Assembly (NCBI RefSeq): GCF_000344805.1
Contig: NC_020453.1
Coordinates: forward strand, 1,798,001 to 1,862,000
Origin: Bradyrhizobium oligotrophicum S58
GTDB lineage: Bacteria; Pseudomonadota; Alphaproteobacteria; Rhizobiales; Xanthobacteraceae
Length of the DNA stretch: 64,000 nucleotides
Direction of reading: 5' to 3'
Positions 17,019 through 26,191 of this stretch are shown piece by piece. The position numbers and the translations under genes were made by a program. Below the pieces are notes generated by a model. It worked only from the letters and a program-made list of their open reading frames with translations, was not told the DNA's origin and did no database searches. The stretch's first letter is position 1. Each line of letters starts with the position of its first letter.

Positions 17019-18722
17019 ATGGTGACGCGATCCCAGCGCGGGGTCACGCTTGCGCTCGTCGAGGTGCTGCTGCTGACCGTCATGGTGGTCGACGCCGCGT
17101 CCGCGCAGCAGACCATCAAGGCCAAGCCGACGGATGTGGTTCCGGGACGTGCCGATCGGCTGTTCTTTCGCCACGTCACCGCGCGCAGCATCTACTACAA
17201 CGTCCCTCGGATCACGAGCGACAGCCGGACGCTGATGATGCGGCAGGATCCACGCGGCGTGAGCGCGCTGTTGCGTCCGGTGCGTGAGGCCGGAGCGCCG
17301 TCGCTCGCTGCACCCGGCAAGGGCGCCGCGGCGGCCGGCGGCTTTGCATTTGGACCGGCGAATTTCCAACCGGCGCGCGGCGCGCTGATGGCAACGGCCG
17401 AGCCGGTGCGTGAGGCCGCACGCGCGGCGCAATCCGCGCCGCAAGCGGCCGCCAGGCAGATGGCAGCGGCGCCCGCCGCGTTGCCGCCGCCGGCCAAGCC
17501 CGCAGAGACCGTGGCCGCGGCCCAGCCTGCGGCCGTGCTGCGCAATCGCGATGTGCTGCCCGATCGCAATCTCGATACAGTGAGGCCGCCGCCGGTAACG
17601 GCCGAAGCCAAGCCCTACGATCCGACGGGCTTGACGGTCGGATCATTCCTCGTGAAGCCGGCCGTCGAGATCCAGGCCGGCTATGACACCAACCCGACCC
17701 GGCGCGCCGGTGGACCTGGATCTCCCGTCGCCATCGTGGCAACCGAAGTCTCGGTCCGCTCGCAATGGGAGCGGCATCAGCTCAACGCCGATTTTCGCGG
17801 CGCCTACACCGAGGACACCAACGTCCGCTCCATCAGCCATCCGACCTTCGAGGCGCGGGCGCAAGGCCGCTACGACGTCACCGAGGGCACTGCCGTCACG
17901 GGCGAGGCGCGTTTCGTCAATGATGCCCTGACGCTGCCGGGCGCGCTCAAGCTGCCGCGCGCCACGAGCTTCGGCGGCAGCGCCGGCGTGCTGCAGAAGA
18001 TCGGCCCGACCGAGATCGCGTTCAAGGGAACGGCCGACCGCGTCGTGTTCAACGATGCCGTCATCACGGCCAACGTGCCGCTGCGGACGCAGGACCGCAA
18101 CTACACCCAGCCGGGCGCGCAGGTCCGTGTCACCTATGTGCTGACGCCGACCATCTCGCCCTTCGTCGACATGAGCTTCGACCGCCGCAATCACGATCTG
18201 CAGGTCGACTTCAACGGGCAGCGCCGCGACTCCAGCGGCATCTCCGCGCGCGGCGGTGCCGTCGTCAATCTGGGATCGCTGACCGGCGAAGCCTCGGTCG
18301 GCTATCTCACGCGCCGGATGGATTCGCCGTTGATGCCGAACGTCAGCGGCGTGATCGCAGACGCGACGCTGGCCTGGGCCGCGACCGACGCGACGACCTT
18401 CGTGCTGGTGGCGCGCTCGCAGGCGTCGGAGACGCCGGCGCTGAACGTCTCGGGAATCCTGTCGCGTGACGTGATCCTGCAGATGGACCATCAGTTCGAG
18501 CCATGGCTGGTCGGCACGCTGCGCGGCGGCTATGGGCAGGATCAGTTCGTCGGCATCGGTCGGACCGATCAGCGCATGTTCGTGGCCGCCGGCGGCACCT
18601 ACAAGATGAACCGCAACATCCAGCTGAAGAGCGAGGTCCGCACCGAGTGGACGCGCTCCAACATCGTGATGAACAATTTCATGGCCGTGGTCGGCGTGGT
18701 CGGCGTGCGCTTCCAGTATTGA
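17019..18722 (+). CDS. Outer-membrane beta-barrel protein
   Basis: About 567 residues from ATG 17019; GTG 17001 and TTG 16962 are in-frame alternatives and none has a strong ribosome-binding site. The N-terminus is a Sec signal peptide (VTLALVEVLLLTVMVVDAASAQQ). A ~150-residue Ala/Pro-rich periplasmic linker follows (AAARQMAAAPAALPPPAKP), then from about residue 195 a barrel domain of alternating aromatic/polar strands beginning VGSFLVKPAVEIQAGYDTNPTRR. It ends with FMAVVGVVGVRFQY, a C-terminal aromatic as expected for BAM-dependent insertion. It resembles the outer-membrane beta-barrel family annotated as BBP2/OMP_b-brl_2 in rhizobia, possibly involved in polysaccharide secretion or adhesion. 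I cannot assign a substrate. Confidence 0.85.
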   Translation: MVTRSQRGVTLALVEVLLLTVMVVDAASAQQTIKAKPTDVVPGRADRLFFRHVTARSIYYNVPRITSDSRTLMMRQDPRGVSALLRPVREAGAPSLAAPGKGAAAAGGFAFGPANFQPARGALMATAEPVREAARAAQSAPQAAARQMAAAPAALPPPAKPAETVAAAQPAAVLRNRDVLPDRNLDTVRPPPVTAEAKPYDPTGLTVGSFLVKPAVEIQAGYDTNPTRRAGGPGSPVAIVATEVSVRSQWERHQLNADFRGAYTEDTNVRSISHPTFEARAQGRYDVTEGTAVTGEARFVNDALTLPGALKLPRATSFGGSAGVLQKIGPTEIAFKGTADRVVFNDAVITANVPLRTQDRNYTQPGAQVRVTYVLTPTISPFVDMSFDRRNHDLQVDFNGQRRDSSGISARGGAVVNLGSLTGEASVGYLTRRMDSPLMPNVSGVIADATLAWAATDATTFVLVARSQASETPALNVSGILSRDVILQMDHQFEPWLVGTLRGGYGQDQFVGIGRTDQRMFVAAGGTYKMNRNIQLKSEVRTEWTRSNIVMNNFMAVVGVVGVRFQY

Positions 18723-19179
18723 GCGCGTGAGCCGCCGGCTGGCTCAGCGTCATCGCGGACGCCAAGCCATCACCCCCCGGGCAAGCCGCGCCAGCATTGC
18801 AGAGCCGGGACGAGATGGCCGGCGCGCGGCCGCAACTGCTGCCGCGGCTCGGGTGCGAGAGCCCCGAGTCCCCCCAGTAGCAAACGTGATCAGTCACTCC
18901 CATCACAGCACGCGATCGAGGGCTCATCTGGCGAGCGGCCCTTGATCCCCTGACTTCGCTGCTGGTCAGCACAACAAAAAACAGCCCCGCAAGGGGGCGG
19001 GGCTGGAGGCAATGCATGTCCGGCTGGTGGGGGGCGGCCGGGGCGGGATCACGCGACGGGTGAGGTCAAGTCCCGTCTCATGATCGCCTCTCCGGCCGGG
19101 TTCGGCATGCGGCTTGTCACGGCCTTGTTGTCGTTATCTGGTCCGCGCCGCGGGTGGACGGCGCGGAGCGCAGTGGCCT
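18723..19179. other. Convergent intergenic region without a gene
   Basis: 457 bases between the outer-membrane gene and the Ala-rich gene, which end facing each other. Apart from the terminator at 18972-19004 I see no coding signal, RNA gene or repeat. Confidence 0.6.
18972..19004 (-). terminator. Rho-independent terminator for the Ala-rich gene
   Basis: On the minus strand the stem AGCCCCGC/GCGGGGCT (18983-18990 with 18997-19004) is followed directly by GTTTTTTGTTGT, a good U-tract. It lies about 175 bases after the stop codon of the Ala-rich gene. Confidence 0.85.
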
Positions 19180-20913
19180 TTACTGCTCGAGTGCGGCCAG
19201 CGCGGCATTGCCGATCTGCTGCGCCTCGGCCCACGCGGCCTGCGTCGCCTGCTGGGCGGCGGTATAGCCGGCCTGGACCTGCTGCTGGGCGGTAGCCCGC
19301 AGCGCCTGCTCTTGCTGCTCGCCGGTCTCGCGGGCCTGGGTCAAGGCCTGGTTGTCGGCGTTCAGCGCGGCGTTGGCCTGATTGAAGGCGGCCGCGGTGG
19401 TCTGCGCCTTGGCCTGGGCGGCAGCCAGTGCGGCCTGGTTGGCCGCATTGTTGGCACGCTCGAGGACCTCGGCGGCTTCCTGCGCATCCTGCGTCGCCTG
19501 CTGGGCCACCTGGCGCGCCTTCTCCAGGGCCTGGCGGTCGGCGTTCACCTTCTGCTCGGCCGTTTCGATCGCCGCATCGAGCACGCCGATCTTTTGGTTC
19601 AGCGCGGCCTCGACCGCCTTCTGGTTGGCCGTCGCGGCGGCCTGCGCAGCCTGGGTCTTCTGCTGCGCGGTTGCACGCGCCTGCTCACCGGTCTTCAACG
19701 CCGCCTGCAGCGCGGCCTGCTCGGCGGCTTCCTGAGCCGCCTGGTTCTGCTGATTGTTGTTATTGTTGTTGTTGGCGTTGCCGCCATTGCCGGCAGCGGC
19801 GCCGCCATTGTTGGCGTTGCCGGCGGCCTGGCCGGCCTGCTGGGCGGCCTTCCCGGCAGCTTCCGCGGTCTCGCGCGCCGTATCCTTGGCGGCGTTGGCG
19901 GCCTCCTTGGCCTCGTTGGAGACGTCGATGTCCTTGTCGAGCTTCTGGAACGCGGCCTGCAGCGCGGCGGAGGCCGCGGCGAGCTTCGCGGCATTCGCGG
20001 TGGCCGCTGCCTGGTTGGCTGCAGTCGGGTTCTTCTCGGCCTGCTCCTGGGCCTCGATCGCGGCGCCCTTCGCGTTCTGCTCGGCCTGACGTGCGGCGTC
20101 GATGGCCTTGCGGTCGGCTGCGACCTGGGCCTCGGCAGTGGCCGCGGTCTGCGCTGCGGCCGCGGCTGCGGCGTTGGCCTTGGCGACGGCATCGCTGCTC
20201 GAAGAGGCTGCTGCGGCGGCCTTGGCCGGCGTGGCAGCGGCCGCAGGAGTCGCGGCGGCTTTGGCGACGGCGACGGTGGTGGTTGCAGCCGCCGCGGCTG
20301 CGGGCTTGGCGGCCGTCGTCGTCGTGCTTGCGGTGGTCGCGGCAGCGGTCTTGGCGGTGCCCGTCGTGGTCGTGGTGGCGGCCGTCTTGGTCGACGCGGC
20401 GGCCGTCGTCGCCGGAGTGGCGGCGGCGACGGTCTTGGTGGCAGTGCCCGTCGTCACGGCCGCGGTGGTGGTGGTTGCGGCGGTCTTGGCCGCAGTGCTC
20501 GCGGCGGTCGCGGCAGCCGTCGTCGCCGCGGTTGCAGCCGCCTTGGCGGCGGCGGTGGCGGCAGCCTTCGCAGCGGCATTGGCTGCGGCCTTGGCGGCAG
20601 CGTCGGTCGCAGCCTTCGCGGCCGCCTTTGCTGCAGCGTCCTGGGCGGCCTTGGCAGCGGCCGCAGCCGCAGCCTTGGCGGCCGCGTCCTGGGCAGCCTT
20701 GGCGGCGGCCTGGGCTGCAGCCTTCACGGCGGCATCCTGCGCGGCCTTCGCGGCAGCGTTGGTGGTGGCCGATGTCGCCAGGGCCATGGCCTGTGCGTTG
20801 GCCTGGTGCGGCAGCGCCGCCATGGCCAGCGCCGACATCAGGGCCAATACGCTGACATGACGATAGAGATCTGTTCTCGACGACGCGATTTGAAGGTTCT
20901 TCTTGTCCGCCAT
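19180..20913 (-). CDS. Secreted, extremely Ala-rich coiled-coil protein of unknown function
   Basis: 577 residues from ATG 20913, which has GGGAG eight bases upstream; the frame extends to 20997 without a better start. The N-terminus carries a signal peptide (VLALMSALAMAALPHQANAQA). The body is mostly Ala with Lys, Asp, Gln, Glu and Thr. It consists of AAKAAQDAAAKAA repeats, then a Thr-rich tract (TAATTTTTAAK-like), then Ala/Gln/Glu helices. A short NNGG/NNNNN linker near residue 390 separates the two helical halves. Cys and Trp are nearly absent, with one Trp near the C-terminus. It should form long helical coiled coils in the periplasm or outside the cell. It recalls TolA-like or apolipoprotein-like helical rods, without clear homology to either. 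Confidence 0.85.
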   Translation of the reverse strand: MADKKNLQIASSRTDLYRHVSVLALMSALAMAALPHQANAQAMALATSATTNAAAKAAQDAAVKAAAQAAAKAAQDAAAKAAAAAAAKAAQDAAAKAAAKAATDAAAKAAANAAAKAAATAAAKAAATAATTAAATAASTAAKTAATTTTAAVTTGTATKTVAAATPATTAAASTKTAATTTTTGTAKTAAATTASTTTTAAKPAAAAAATTTVAVAKAAATPAAAATPAKAAAAASSSSDAVAKANAAAAAAAQTAATAEAQVAADRKAIDAARQAEQNAKGAAIEAQEQAEKNPTAANQAAATANAAKLAAASAALQAAFQKLDKDIDVSNEAKEAANAAKDTARETAEAAGKAAQQAGQAAGNANNGGAAAGNGGNANNNNNNNQQNQAAQEAAEQAALQAALKTGEQARATAQQKTQAAQAAATANQKAVEAALNQKIGVLDAAIETAEQKVNADRQALEKARQVAQQATQDAQEAAEVLERANNAANQAALAAAQAKAQTTAAAFNQANAALNADNQALTQARETGEQQEQALRATAQQQVQAGYTAAQQATQAAWAEAQQIGNAALAALEQ

Positions 20914-21243
20914 CAGCTCAACTCCCTTGGGTACGCTGGATCGATGATGGAACCTTTTGAAAATGATTTTGGTTTGCAGGATGGTCGGACCTTGCAAGCA
21001 GCGTGGCGTCTGCTTGCAAGGTCAGGGCAGGATTTCGCGTCATTTGCGGCGGGCAGGCCGCGACGGGATGGCGCGGCGCGCCAGACAGCTTTGGAAACAA
21101 CCGCTTGTCGGTGCCAGCAGTGGTTGCGCCTTCTGGGCCCGCTGATGCCCGTTTCGAGGCACGCCACGCTGTTGCCATTGAAGATGCGACTCATTGTCGC
21201 GTCATCGGCCGTTGACAGCGCGTCCGCTGTTCGAACAGAGCCT
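20914..21243. other. Intergenic region with a perfect stem-loop, otherwise empty
   Basis: 330 bases upstream of the Ala-rich gene. No gene seen. It contains the hairpin at 20989-21022. Confidence 0.6.
20989..21022 (-). promoter_or_regulatory. Perfect 13-bp inverted repeat upstream of the Ala-rich gene
   Basis: The arms ACCTTGCAAGCAG (20989-21001) and its exact complement (21010-21022) flank an 8-base loop, 76 bases upstream of the start codon. No U-tract follows on the minus strand, so an operator or leader structure is more likely than a terminator. Confidence 0.6.
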
Positions 21244-22866
21244 TCAGCTCTTCTGCGCGTAGAGCAGCGGCACGGCGGAATCCACCATCACCTCGACCAG
21301 GCTGGTGCCGTCATGCGCGAGGCTGCGGGCCAAGGCGCCAGCGAGCTCGGCCGCCTTGCTGACGCGCACCGCGTCGCAGCCCATGCCTTCGGCGAGCTTG
21401 ACGAAATCGAGTCCAGGCAGCTCCAGCCCAGGGACATTGCGCACCTGCATGACCTGGCTGAACGAGCGCATCGCGCCGTAGCCGGAATTGTTGATGACGA
21501 CGACCGTCATCGGCAGCTTGCGCTGCGCGGCGGTCCACAGCGCCTGCAGCGAGTACATCGCCGAGCCGTCGCCGATCAGGCACACCGTGCGGCCTTGTCG
21601 CCGTCCCAGCGCCATGCCGACCGCGGCCGGCAGGCTGTAGCCGAGGCCGCCGCTCGCCATCGTGTAGAAGGAGTCCGCGCCCGGCATCGGCATGAACTTG
21701 TACATCAACGGGCGGTGCGAGGGGATCTCCTCGACGATGGCGCTCCCTTGGGGCAGGGTCTGTGACAGCGTATGCAGCAGATAGTCGACCGGGATCGGAT
21801 CGGACGCTTTTGGCGCTTCGGGCAGCGCGCGGCCCTTCGGCGCGGCGCGTTTGGTTTCGGGCATCAGCTCGAGCAGCAGCGACAGCGCCGGGCGCATGGT
21901 GGCGACGATGCTGGTGCCGAGCGGCGGTACCGCGGCGCCATCAGCGTCATCCGTGATCTGATAGATCGTCGTCCCGCCGTCGAAGATCGCGGCATGGCCC
22001 TCGACATGGAAGGTGAAGACGGGCGCGCCGATCACCACGACGAGGTCGTGCGGCTTCAGCGCGTCCGACAACTGCCCGGGCGCGGCGTGCAGAAACCCGG
22101 CGAATTGCGGATGGCGCTCGGGGAACGAGCAGCGCGCTGAGAACGGGCTGACCCAGATGCTCGCCTTGGCCTTCTCCGCGACCGCGACCATCAGCTCGAC
22201 GCAGCCGGCGCGATCGATGCCGGGGCCGACGATGAGTGCGGGATTTTTCGCGGCAGTGAGGGCGCCGACCAGTTCGTCCATCGCCGCGCGGTCCGGGCCG
22301 AGCTCGCGGCTGATCTTGCGCGCTGCGACCGGCTGCGCCGGATGCATCCAGTCGTCGATCGGGATCGAGACGAAGGTCGGGCCGCAGGGCGGCTGCATCG
22401 CGGTGTAGTAGGCGCGCGCGATCGCGGCCGGCACGTCCTCGGGGCGCGCCGGCTCGACGCTGTATTTGACGTAGGGTCTCGGAAATTCGGACGGACGCTC
22501 GGCATACAGGAACGCCTGCAGCGGCAGGATCGAACGTGCCTGCTGACCGGCGGTGATCACCAGCGGCGTCTGGTTGCGATACGCGGTGTAGATGTTGCCG
22601 AGCGCGTTGCCGACGCCGGCCGCCGAATGCAGATTGACGAAGCCGGCATTGCGCGTTGCCTGCGCATAGCCGTCGGCCATGCCGACCACGCTCGCCTCCT
22701 GCAGGCCGAGCACGTAGTCGATGTCGTCGGGCCAATCGCTCAGGAACGGCAGCTCGGTCGAGCCGGGATTGCCGAACACTTTTTTGACGCCGAACGCGCG
22801 CAGCAGCTCGAAGGTGGCTTGCTTGACCGTGATGGGCTTGGTTGTTGTTTTCGTTGTTTTGGCCAA
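21244..22866 (-). CDS. mdlC: Benzoylformate decarboxylase-like TPP enzyme
   Basis: 540 residues. It is a three-domain ThDP enzyme with the cofactor motif GDGSAMYSLQALW...VVINN in the last third. The residues that mark benzoylformate decarboxylase are all present: S36 in GNPGS, E57 in LQEAS, H80 in LHSAAGVGN and H287 in APVFTFH. These correspond to S26, E47, H70 and H281 of the Pseudomonas putida enzyme, the first three at a constant offset of ten. It should decarboxylate a 2-oxo acid such as benzoylformate to an aldehyde in the cytoplasm. The start is TTG 22866 with GGGGA seven bases upstream; no good ATG exists. No mandelate dehydrogenase or benzaldehyde dehydrogenase is adjacent, so the physiological substrate is open. 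Confidence 0.88.
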   Translation of the reverse strand: MAKTTKTTTKPITVKQATFELLRAFGVKKVFGNPGSTELPFLSDWPDDIDYVLGLQEASVVGMADGYAQATRNAGFVNLHSAAGVGNALGNIYTAYRNQTPLVITAGQQARSILPLQAFLYAERPSEFPRPYVKYSVEPARPEDVPAAIARAYYTAMQPPCGPTFVSIPIDDWMHPAQPVAARKISRELGPDRAAMDELVGALTAAKNPALIVGPGIDRAGCVELMVAVAEKAKASIWVSPFSARCSFPERHPQFAGFLHAAPGQLSDALKPHDLVVVIGAPVFTFHVEGHAAIFDGGTTIYQITDDADGAAVPPLGTSIVATMRPALSLLLELMPETKRAAPKGRALPEAPKASDPIPVDYLLHTLSQTLPQGSAIVEEIPSHRPLMYKFMPMPGADSFYTMASGGLGYSLPAAVGMALGRRQGRTVCLIGDGSAMYSLQALWTAAQRKLPMTVVVINNSGYGAMRSFSQVMQVRNVPGLELPGLDFVKLAEGMGCDAVRVSKAAELAGALARSLAHDGTSLVEVMVDSAVPLLYAQKS

Positions 22867-22884
22867 AGGCGTTTCCCCGAATTG

Positions 22885-22972
22885 CCGTCATTGCGAGGAG
22901 CGAAGCGACGAAGCAATCCAGGCTGCCAATGAGGAACCATTCTGGATCGCTTCGCTTCGCTCGCGATGACGG
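22885..22972. repeat. Palindromic intergenic repeat related to 14571-14650
   Basis: Imperfect inverted repeat starting CCGTCATTGCGAGGAGCGAA and ending with the near-complement TTCGCTCGCGATGACGG. It shares GTCATTGCGAG and AAGCAATCCAGG with the perfect element at 14571. It sits between the dehydratase and decarboxylase genes. Confidence 0.85.
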
Positions 22973-23000
22973 AGAATATGTTTCACATCGGGGCACGCCA

Positions 23001-23855
23001 TCACCACGTCGCCGTGCCCTTCATCGTCGGCTGCCGCTCGGCATTGGCGGTCCATAGCTCGAGGCCGCCGTCGCTGCTGTTGGCGTTGACGGAGAACTCG
23101 GTGCCCTCGAACAGCGGCTGCACGCCGCGATAGGCGAACTTCGCCGGCGGCTTGCCCTTGAGCTTGGCGGCGAACTCGATCAGCAGCGCGGCCTGCAGCG
23201 GGCCGTGGAAGATCAGGCCCGGATAGCCTTCGACCTTGGTGACGTAGTCGCGGTCGTAATGGATGCGGTGGCCGTTGAAGGTCAGCGCCGAATAGCGGAA
23301 CAGCAGCACGGGATCGGAGATATGGCTCTCGCTGTGCTGCGCGGCCGGGGGAGGCGGCGGCGCTTTCGCCGGCGCAGGCTGGCTGCCGCCCATGTCGCGG
23401 TAGACGATGTCCTGGCGCTCGCGGATGGCAACACCACGCGGCGTCGACACGACGTGCTCGACGGAAACGAAGCAGAGCTGGCCGGTCGAGCCGCTCTTCA
23501 AGGAGATGTCGGAGATGGTCGAGACGCGGGTCGCGAGATCGCCGACGCGCAGGGGATCGACGAACTGGACCTCGCCGCCGGCCCACATCCGCCGCGGCAG
23601 CGGCACCGGCGGCAGGAAGCCGCCGCGGGTCGGATGGCCGTCGGGACCGAGCTGATCATGTGGAAACACCGGCTGGCCGAGGCACCAATGCACCGTGTAG
23701 GGGGCGACCTGGCCGGTCGTGGGCTCGCCGATGTCCTGGAACAGCGTCGCGCGCAGGCCCTTGGTGAGCTGCGCGGTGACGATGTCGGTCGCCTCGGCGC
23801 TGCGGCCGACCCATTGCCTGAGGTGATCGAGATCGAGCGTGTCCGTCATGATCAT
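23001..23855 (-). CDS. MaoC/FAS1-like hydratase-dehydratase (mesaconyl- or itaconyl-CoA hydratase type)
   Basis: 284 residues from ATG 23855, or 282 from ATG 23849, which has the better ribosome-binding spacing. The double hot-dog layout is visible. The N-terminal half contains PYTVHWCLGQP and PRRMWAGGEVQFVDPLRVGD, characteristic of FAS1-like dehydratases annotated as mesaconyl-C4-CoA hydratase. The C-terminal half has RYSALTFNGHRIHYDRDYVTKVEGYPGLIFHGPLQA, with the Asp/His catalytic pair of MaoC hydratases. The enzyme should add or remove water on a CoA thioester. Its start overlaps the CoA-transferase stop as ATGA, implying translational coupling. The pairing with a CoA transferase and an acyl-CoA dehydrogenase points to breakdown of a branched or dicarboxylic acid. 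Confidence 0.88.
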   Translation of the reverse strand: MIMTDTLDLDHLRQWVGRSAEATDIVTAQLTKGLRATLFQDIGEPTTGQVAPYTVHWCLGQPVFPHDQLGPDGHPTRGGFLPPVPLPRRMWAGGEVQFVDPLRVGDLATRVSTISDISLKSGSTGQLCFVSVEHVVSTPRGVAIRERQDIVYRDMGGSQPAPAKAPPPPPAAQHSESHISDPVLLFRYSALTFNGHRIHYDRDYVTKVEGYPGLIFHGPLQAALLIEFAAKLKGKPPAKFAYRGVQPLFEGTEFSVNANSSDGGLELWTANAERQPTMKGTATW

Positions 23856-24964
23856 CCCTTTCGCTGGTGCGGCGAGGCGGCCTCACCGATCGCCGGCACC
23901 GCGCCATAGCGCCTGTCGTCGCCGACGACGATCGCCGCCGGCGCCGGATAGCTGACGGTGCCGTTCGGCGTGCTCACCTCGATGCGCCGCAGATGCGGAT
24001 GGACGGCGAGATCCGCCATGCTGTTGACCTCGGCAAAGGCGATGTCGGCGGCGGCGAGTTTTGCGAGCAGCTCGTTGCGCGACAATGCCGCGAAGCATTC
24101 AGCGACGATGCCGTCGGTGAGGGCGCGGTTGCGGACGCGCGCGACCATGGTGTTGAAGCGGGGATCTTCAGGCAAAGCCGGCTGCTCCAGCACCTTGGCG
24201 CACAGCGTCGTCCACTCGCGCTCGCTCTGGATCGAGATCAGGATGTCCTTGCCGTCTTTCGAGGTGAACACGCCGTATGGCGCGATCGACGGATGCGCCA
24301 GCCCGATGCGCTTCGGGGCGTTGCCGGCCTCGGCGTTGAGCAGCGGCACCGTGAGCCAGTCGGCCATCACGTCGAACATCGAGATCCGGATGTCGGCGCC
24401 TTCGCCGGTCCTGCCGCGCTTGATCAGCGCCTCCAGGATCGCGGCATGCGCGGTGGCGCCCGTTGCGACATCGACGATGGACATGCCGACGCGCGACGGC
24501 CCGTCCGGGCCGCCGGTGATCGAGGCGAGGCCGCTCTCGGCCTGGATCAGCAGATCATAGGCCTTGCGGTCGGCATAAGGCCCGCTGTCGCCATAGCCCG
24601 TGATGGTGCAGCAGATCAGCTTCGGATAGTCGTTGCGCAGCCGCTCGCGCGCAAAGCCCATCTTGTCCATCGAGCCCGGCTTGAGGTTCTGCAGCAGCAC
24701 GTCGGCGCTCGCGATCAGCTTCTCCAACTCGGCGCGGCCTTCCGGCTTGGCGAGATCGACAACACGAGAATCCTTGCCGCGGTTGAGCCAGACGAAGTAG
24801 CTGCTCTGCCCCTTGGCGGCAGCATCGTAGCCTCTAGCGAAATCGCCCTCGGGCCGCTCGATCTTGATGACATGGGCGCCGGCATCGGCGAGGCGCGACG
24901 AGCAGAACGGCGCCGCCACAGCCTGCTCGACGGCGACGACGGTGATCCCTTCAAGCGGCAGCAT
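23852..24964 (-). CDS. CaiB/BaiF family (family III) CoA transferase
   Basis: 370 residues. Family signature at the N-terminus: LEGITVVAVEQAVAAPFCSSRLADAGAHVIKIERPEGDFARGYD, then YFVWLNRGKDSRVVDLAKPEGRAELEKLI, LLQNLKPGSMDKMGF and GYGDSGPYADRKAYDLLIQAESG. It should activate a carboxylic acid by taking CoA from a donor thioester. It lies nine bases downstream of the acyl-CoA dehydrogenase stop and overlaps the MaoC-like gene. It is shorter than the paralogue at 4881-6089 and clearly a different subgroup. Confidence 0.93.
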   Translation of the reverse strand: MLPLEGITVVAVEQAVAAPFCSSRLADAGAHVIKIERPEGDFARGYDAAAKGQSSYFVWLNRGKDSRVVDLAKPEGRAELEKLIASADVLLQNLKPGSMDKMGFARERLRNDYPKLICCTITGYGDSGPYADRKAYDLLIQAESGLASITGGPDGPSRVGMSIVDVATGATAHAAILEALIKRGRTGEGADIRISMFDVMADWLTVPLLNAEAGNAPKRIGLAHPSIAPYGVFTSKDGKDILISIQSEREWTTLCAKVLEQPALPEDPRFNTMVARVRNRALTDGIVAECFAALSRNELLAKLAAADIAFAEVNSMADLAVHPHLRRIEVSTPNGTVSYPAPAAIVVGDDRRYGAVPAIGEAASPHQRKG

Positions 24965-24973
24965 GGCAGGACC

Positions 24974-26140
24974 TCAGTACGACCTGGGCATGCCGAGCAC
25001 GTGCTCGGCGACGTAGGACAGGATGAGATTGGTCGAGATCGGCGCGACCTGGTACAGCCGGGTCTCGCGGAACTTGCGCTCGACATCGTACTCCTCGGCG
25101 AAGCCAAAGCCGCCGTGGGTCTGGATGCAGGCGTTCGCCGCCTCGAACGAGGCGTCGGCCGCGAGCATCTTGGCCATGTTGGCCTCGGCGCCGCAATCCT
25201 GTCCGGCCTCGTATTTGCGCGTCGCTTCCCTCACCATCAGCTCGGCGGCGCGCATCGACGCATAGGCCTTCGCGATCGGAAACTGGATGCCCTGGTTCTG
25301 GCCGATCGGCCGGCCGAACACGACACGCTCCTTGGCGTAGTTGGTCGCCTTGGCGATGAACCATTTGGCGTCGCCGACGCATTCGGCTGCGATCAGGATG
25401 CGTTCGGCATTCATGCCGGAGAGGATGTAGCGAAAGCCCTTGCCTTCCTCGCCGATCAGATTCTCGGCCGGCACGCGCATGTCGGTGAAGAACACTTCCG
25501 TGGTGGCGTGGTTCATCATCGTGCGGATCGGTCGGATGGTCAGCCCGGCCTTCTTGGCCTCGCGCATGTCGACGATGAAGACCGAGAGGCCATCGGTGCG
25601 CTTCTGCGCCTGGTCCTTCGGCGTGGTGCGCGCGAGCAGGATCATCAGGTCGGAATATTCGGCGCGGCTGGTCCAGATCTTCTGGCCGTTGACGATGTAG
25701 CTGTCACCGTCGCGCTTCGCGAACGTCTTCAGCGAGGAGGTGTCGGTGCCCGAGGTCGGCTCGGTGACGCCGAACGCCTGCAGCCGCAATTCGCCGCTGG
25801 CGACCTTCGGCAGCCACTTCGCCTTCTGCTCCGCAGAGCCGTGACGCAGCACGGTGCCCATCGTGTACATCTGCGCATGGCAGCCGCCGCCATTGCAGCC
25901 GGCGCGCTGGATCTCCTCCAGGATCGCGGCCGCGGCCGACAGCTTCAGTCCGGCGCCGCCATATTCCTCGGGGATCAGCACGGAGAGATAGCCGGCCTGC
26001 GTGAGCGCGTCGACGAAGGCGGAGGGATAGGCCATCTCGCGATCGAGCTGGCGCCAATATTCACCGGGGAACTGGGCGCAGAGTTTTGCCACCGCGTCGC
26101 GGATGTCGGCAAGCTCGTCGTGCGGATGGTGTTCTGTCAT
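24974..26140 (-). CDS. Acyl-CoA dehydrogenase
   Basis: 388 residues with the standard ACAD fold. Motifs are [15 protein letters not shown], a FAD-contacting FGVTEPTSGTDTSSL, WTSRAEYSDL, GKGFRYILSGMNAER and QTHGGFGFAEEYDVER. The position of the usual catalytic Glu near the C-terminus (Y-E-G-T in medium-chain enzymes) reads VAPIST. A Glu is present instead at residue 246 in the helix that carries the base in isovaleryl-CoA dehydrogenase (GMNAERI). That suggests a branched or bulky acyl-CoA substrate. The gene is first in the operon with the CoA transferase and MaoC-like hydratase, behind the palindrome at 26192-26212. Confidence 0.92.
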   Translation of the reverse strand: MTEHHPHDELADIRDAVAKLCAQFPGEYWRQLDREMAYPSAFVDALTQAGYLSVLIPEEYGGAGLKLSAAAAILEEIQRAGCNGGGCHAQMYTMGTVLRHGSAEQKAKWLPKVASGELRLQAFGVTEPTSGTDTSSLKTFAKRDGDSYIVNGQKIWTSRAEYSDLMILLARTTPKDQAQKRTDGLSVFIVDMREAKKAGLTIRPIRTMMNHATTEVFFTDMRVPAENLIGEEGKGFRYILSGMNAERILIAAECVGDAKWFIAKATNYAKERVVFGRPIGQNQGIQFPIAKAYASMRAAELMVREATRKYEAGQDCGAEANMAKMLAADASFEAANACIQTHGGFGFAEEYDVERKFRETRLYQVAPISTNLILSYVAEHVLGMPRSY

Positions 26141-26191
26141 TCGCTGCTCCGCGGGCCGTTGTCGCGCGGCCCGGCGGTCTCCCTATGCTTG

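Noticed and set aside
19114..21765. 883-residue plus-strand frame, rich in Gly, Leu and Arg
   Set aside because: It is antisense to the Ala-rich gene; GCC/GCG-rich coding on one strand leaves the opposite strand open. The minus-strand product has a signal peptide, ribosome-binding site and terminator.
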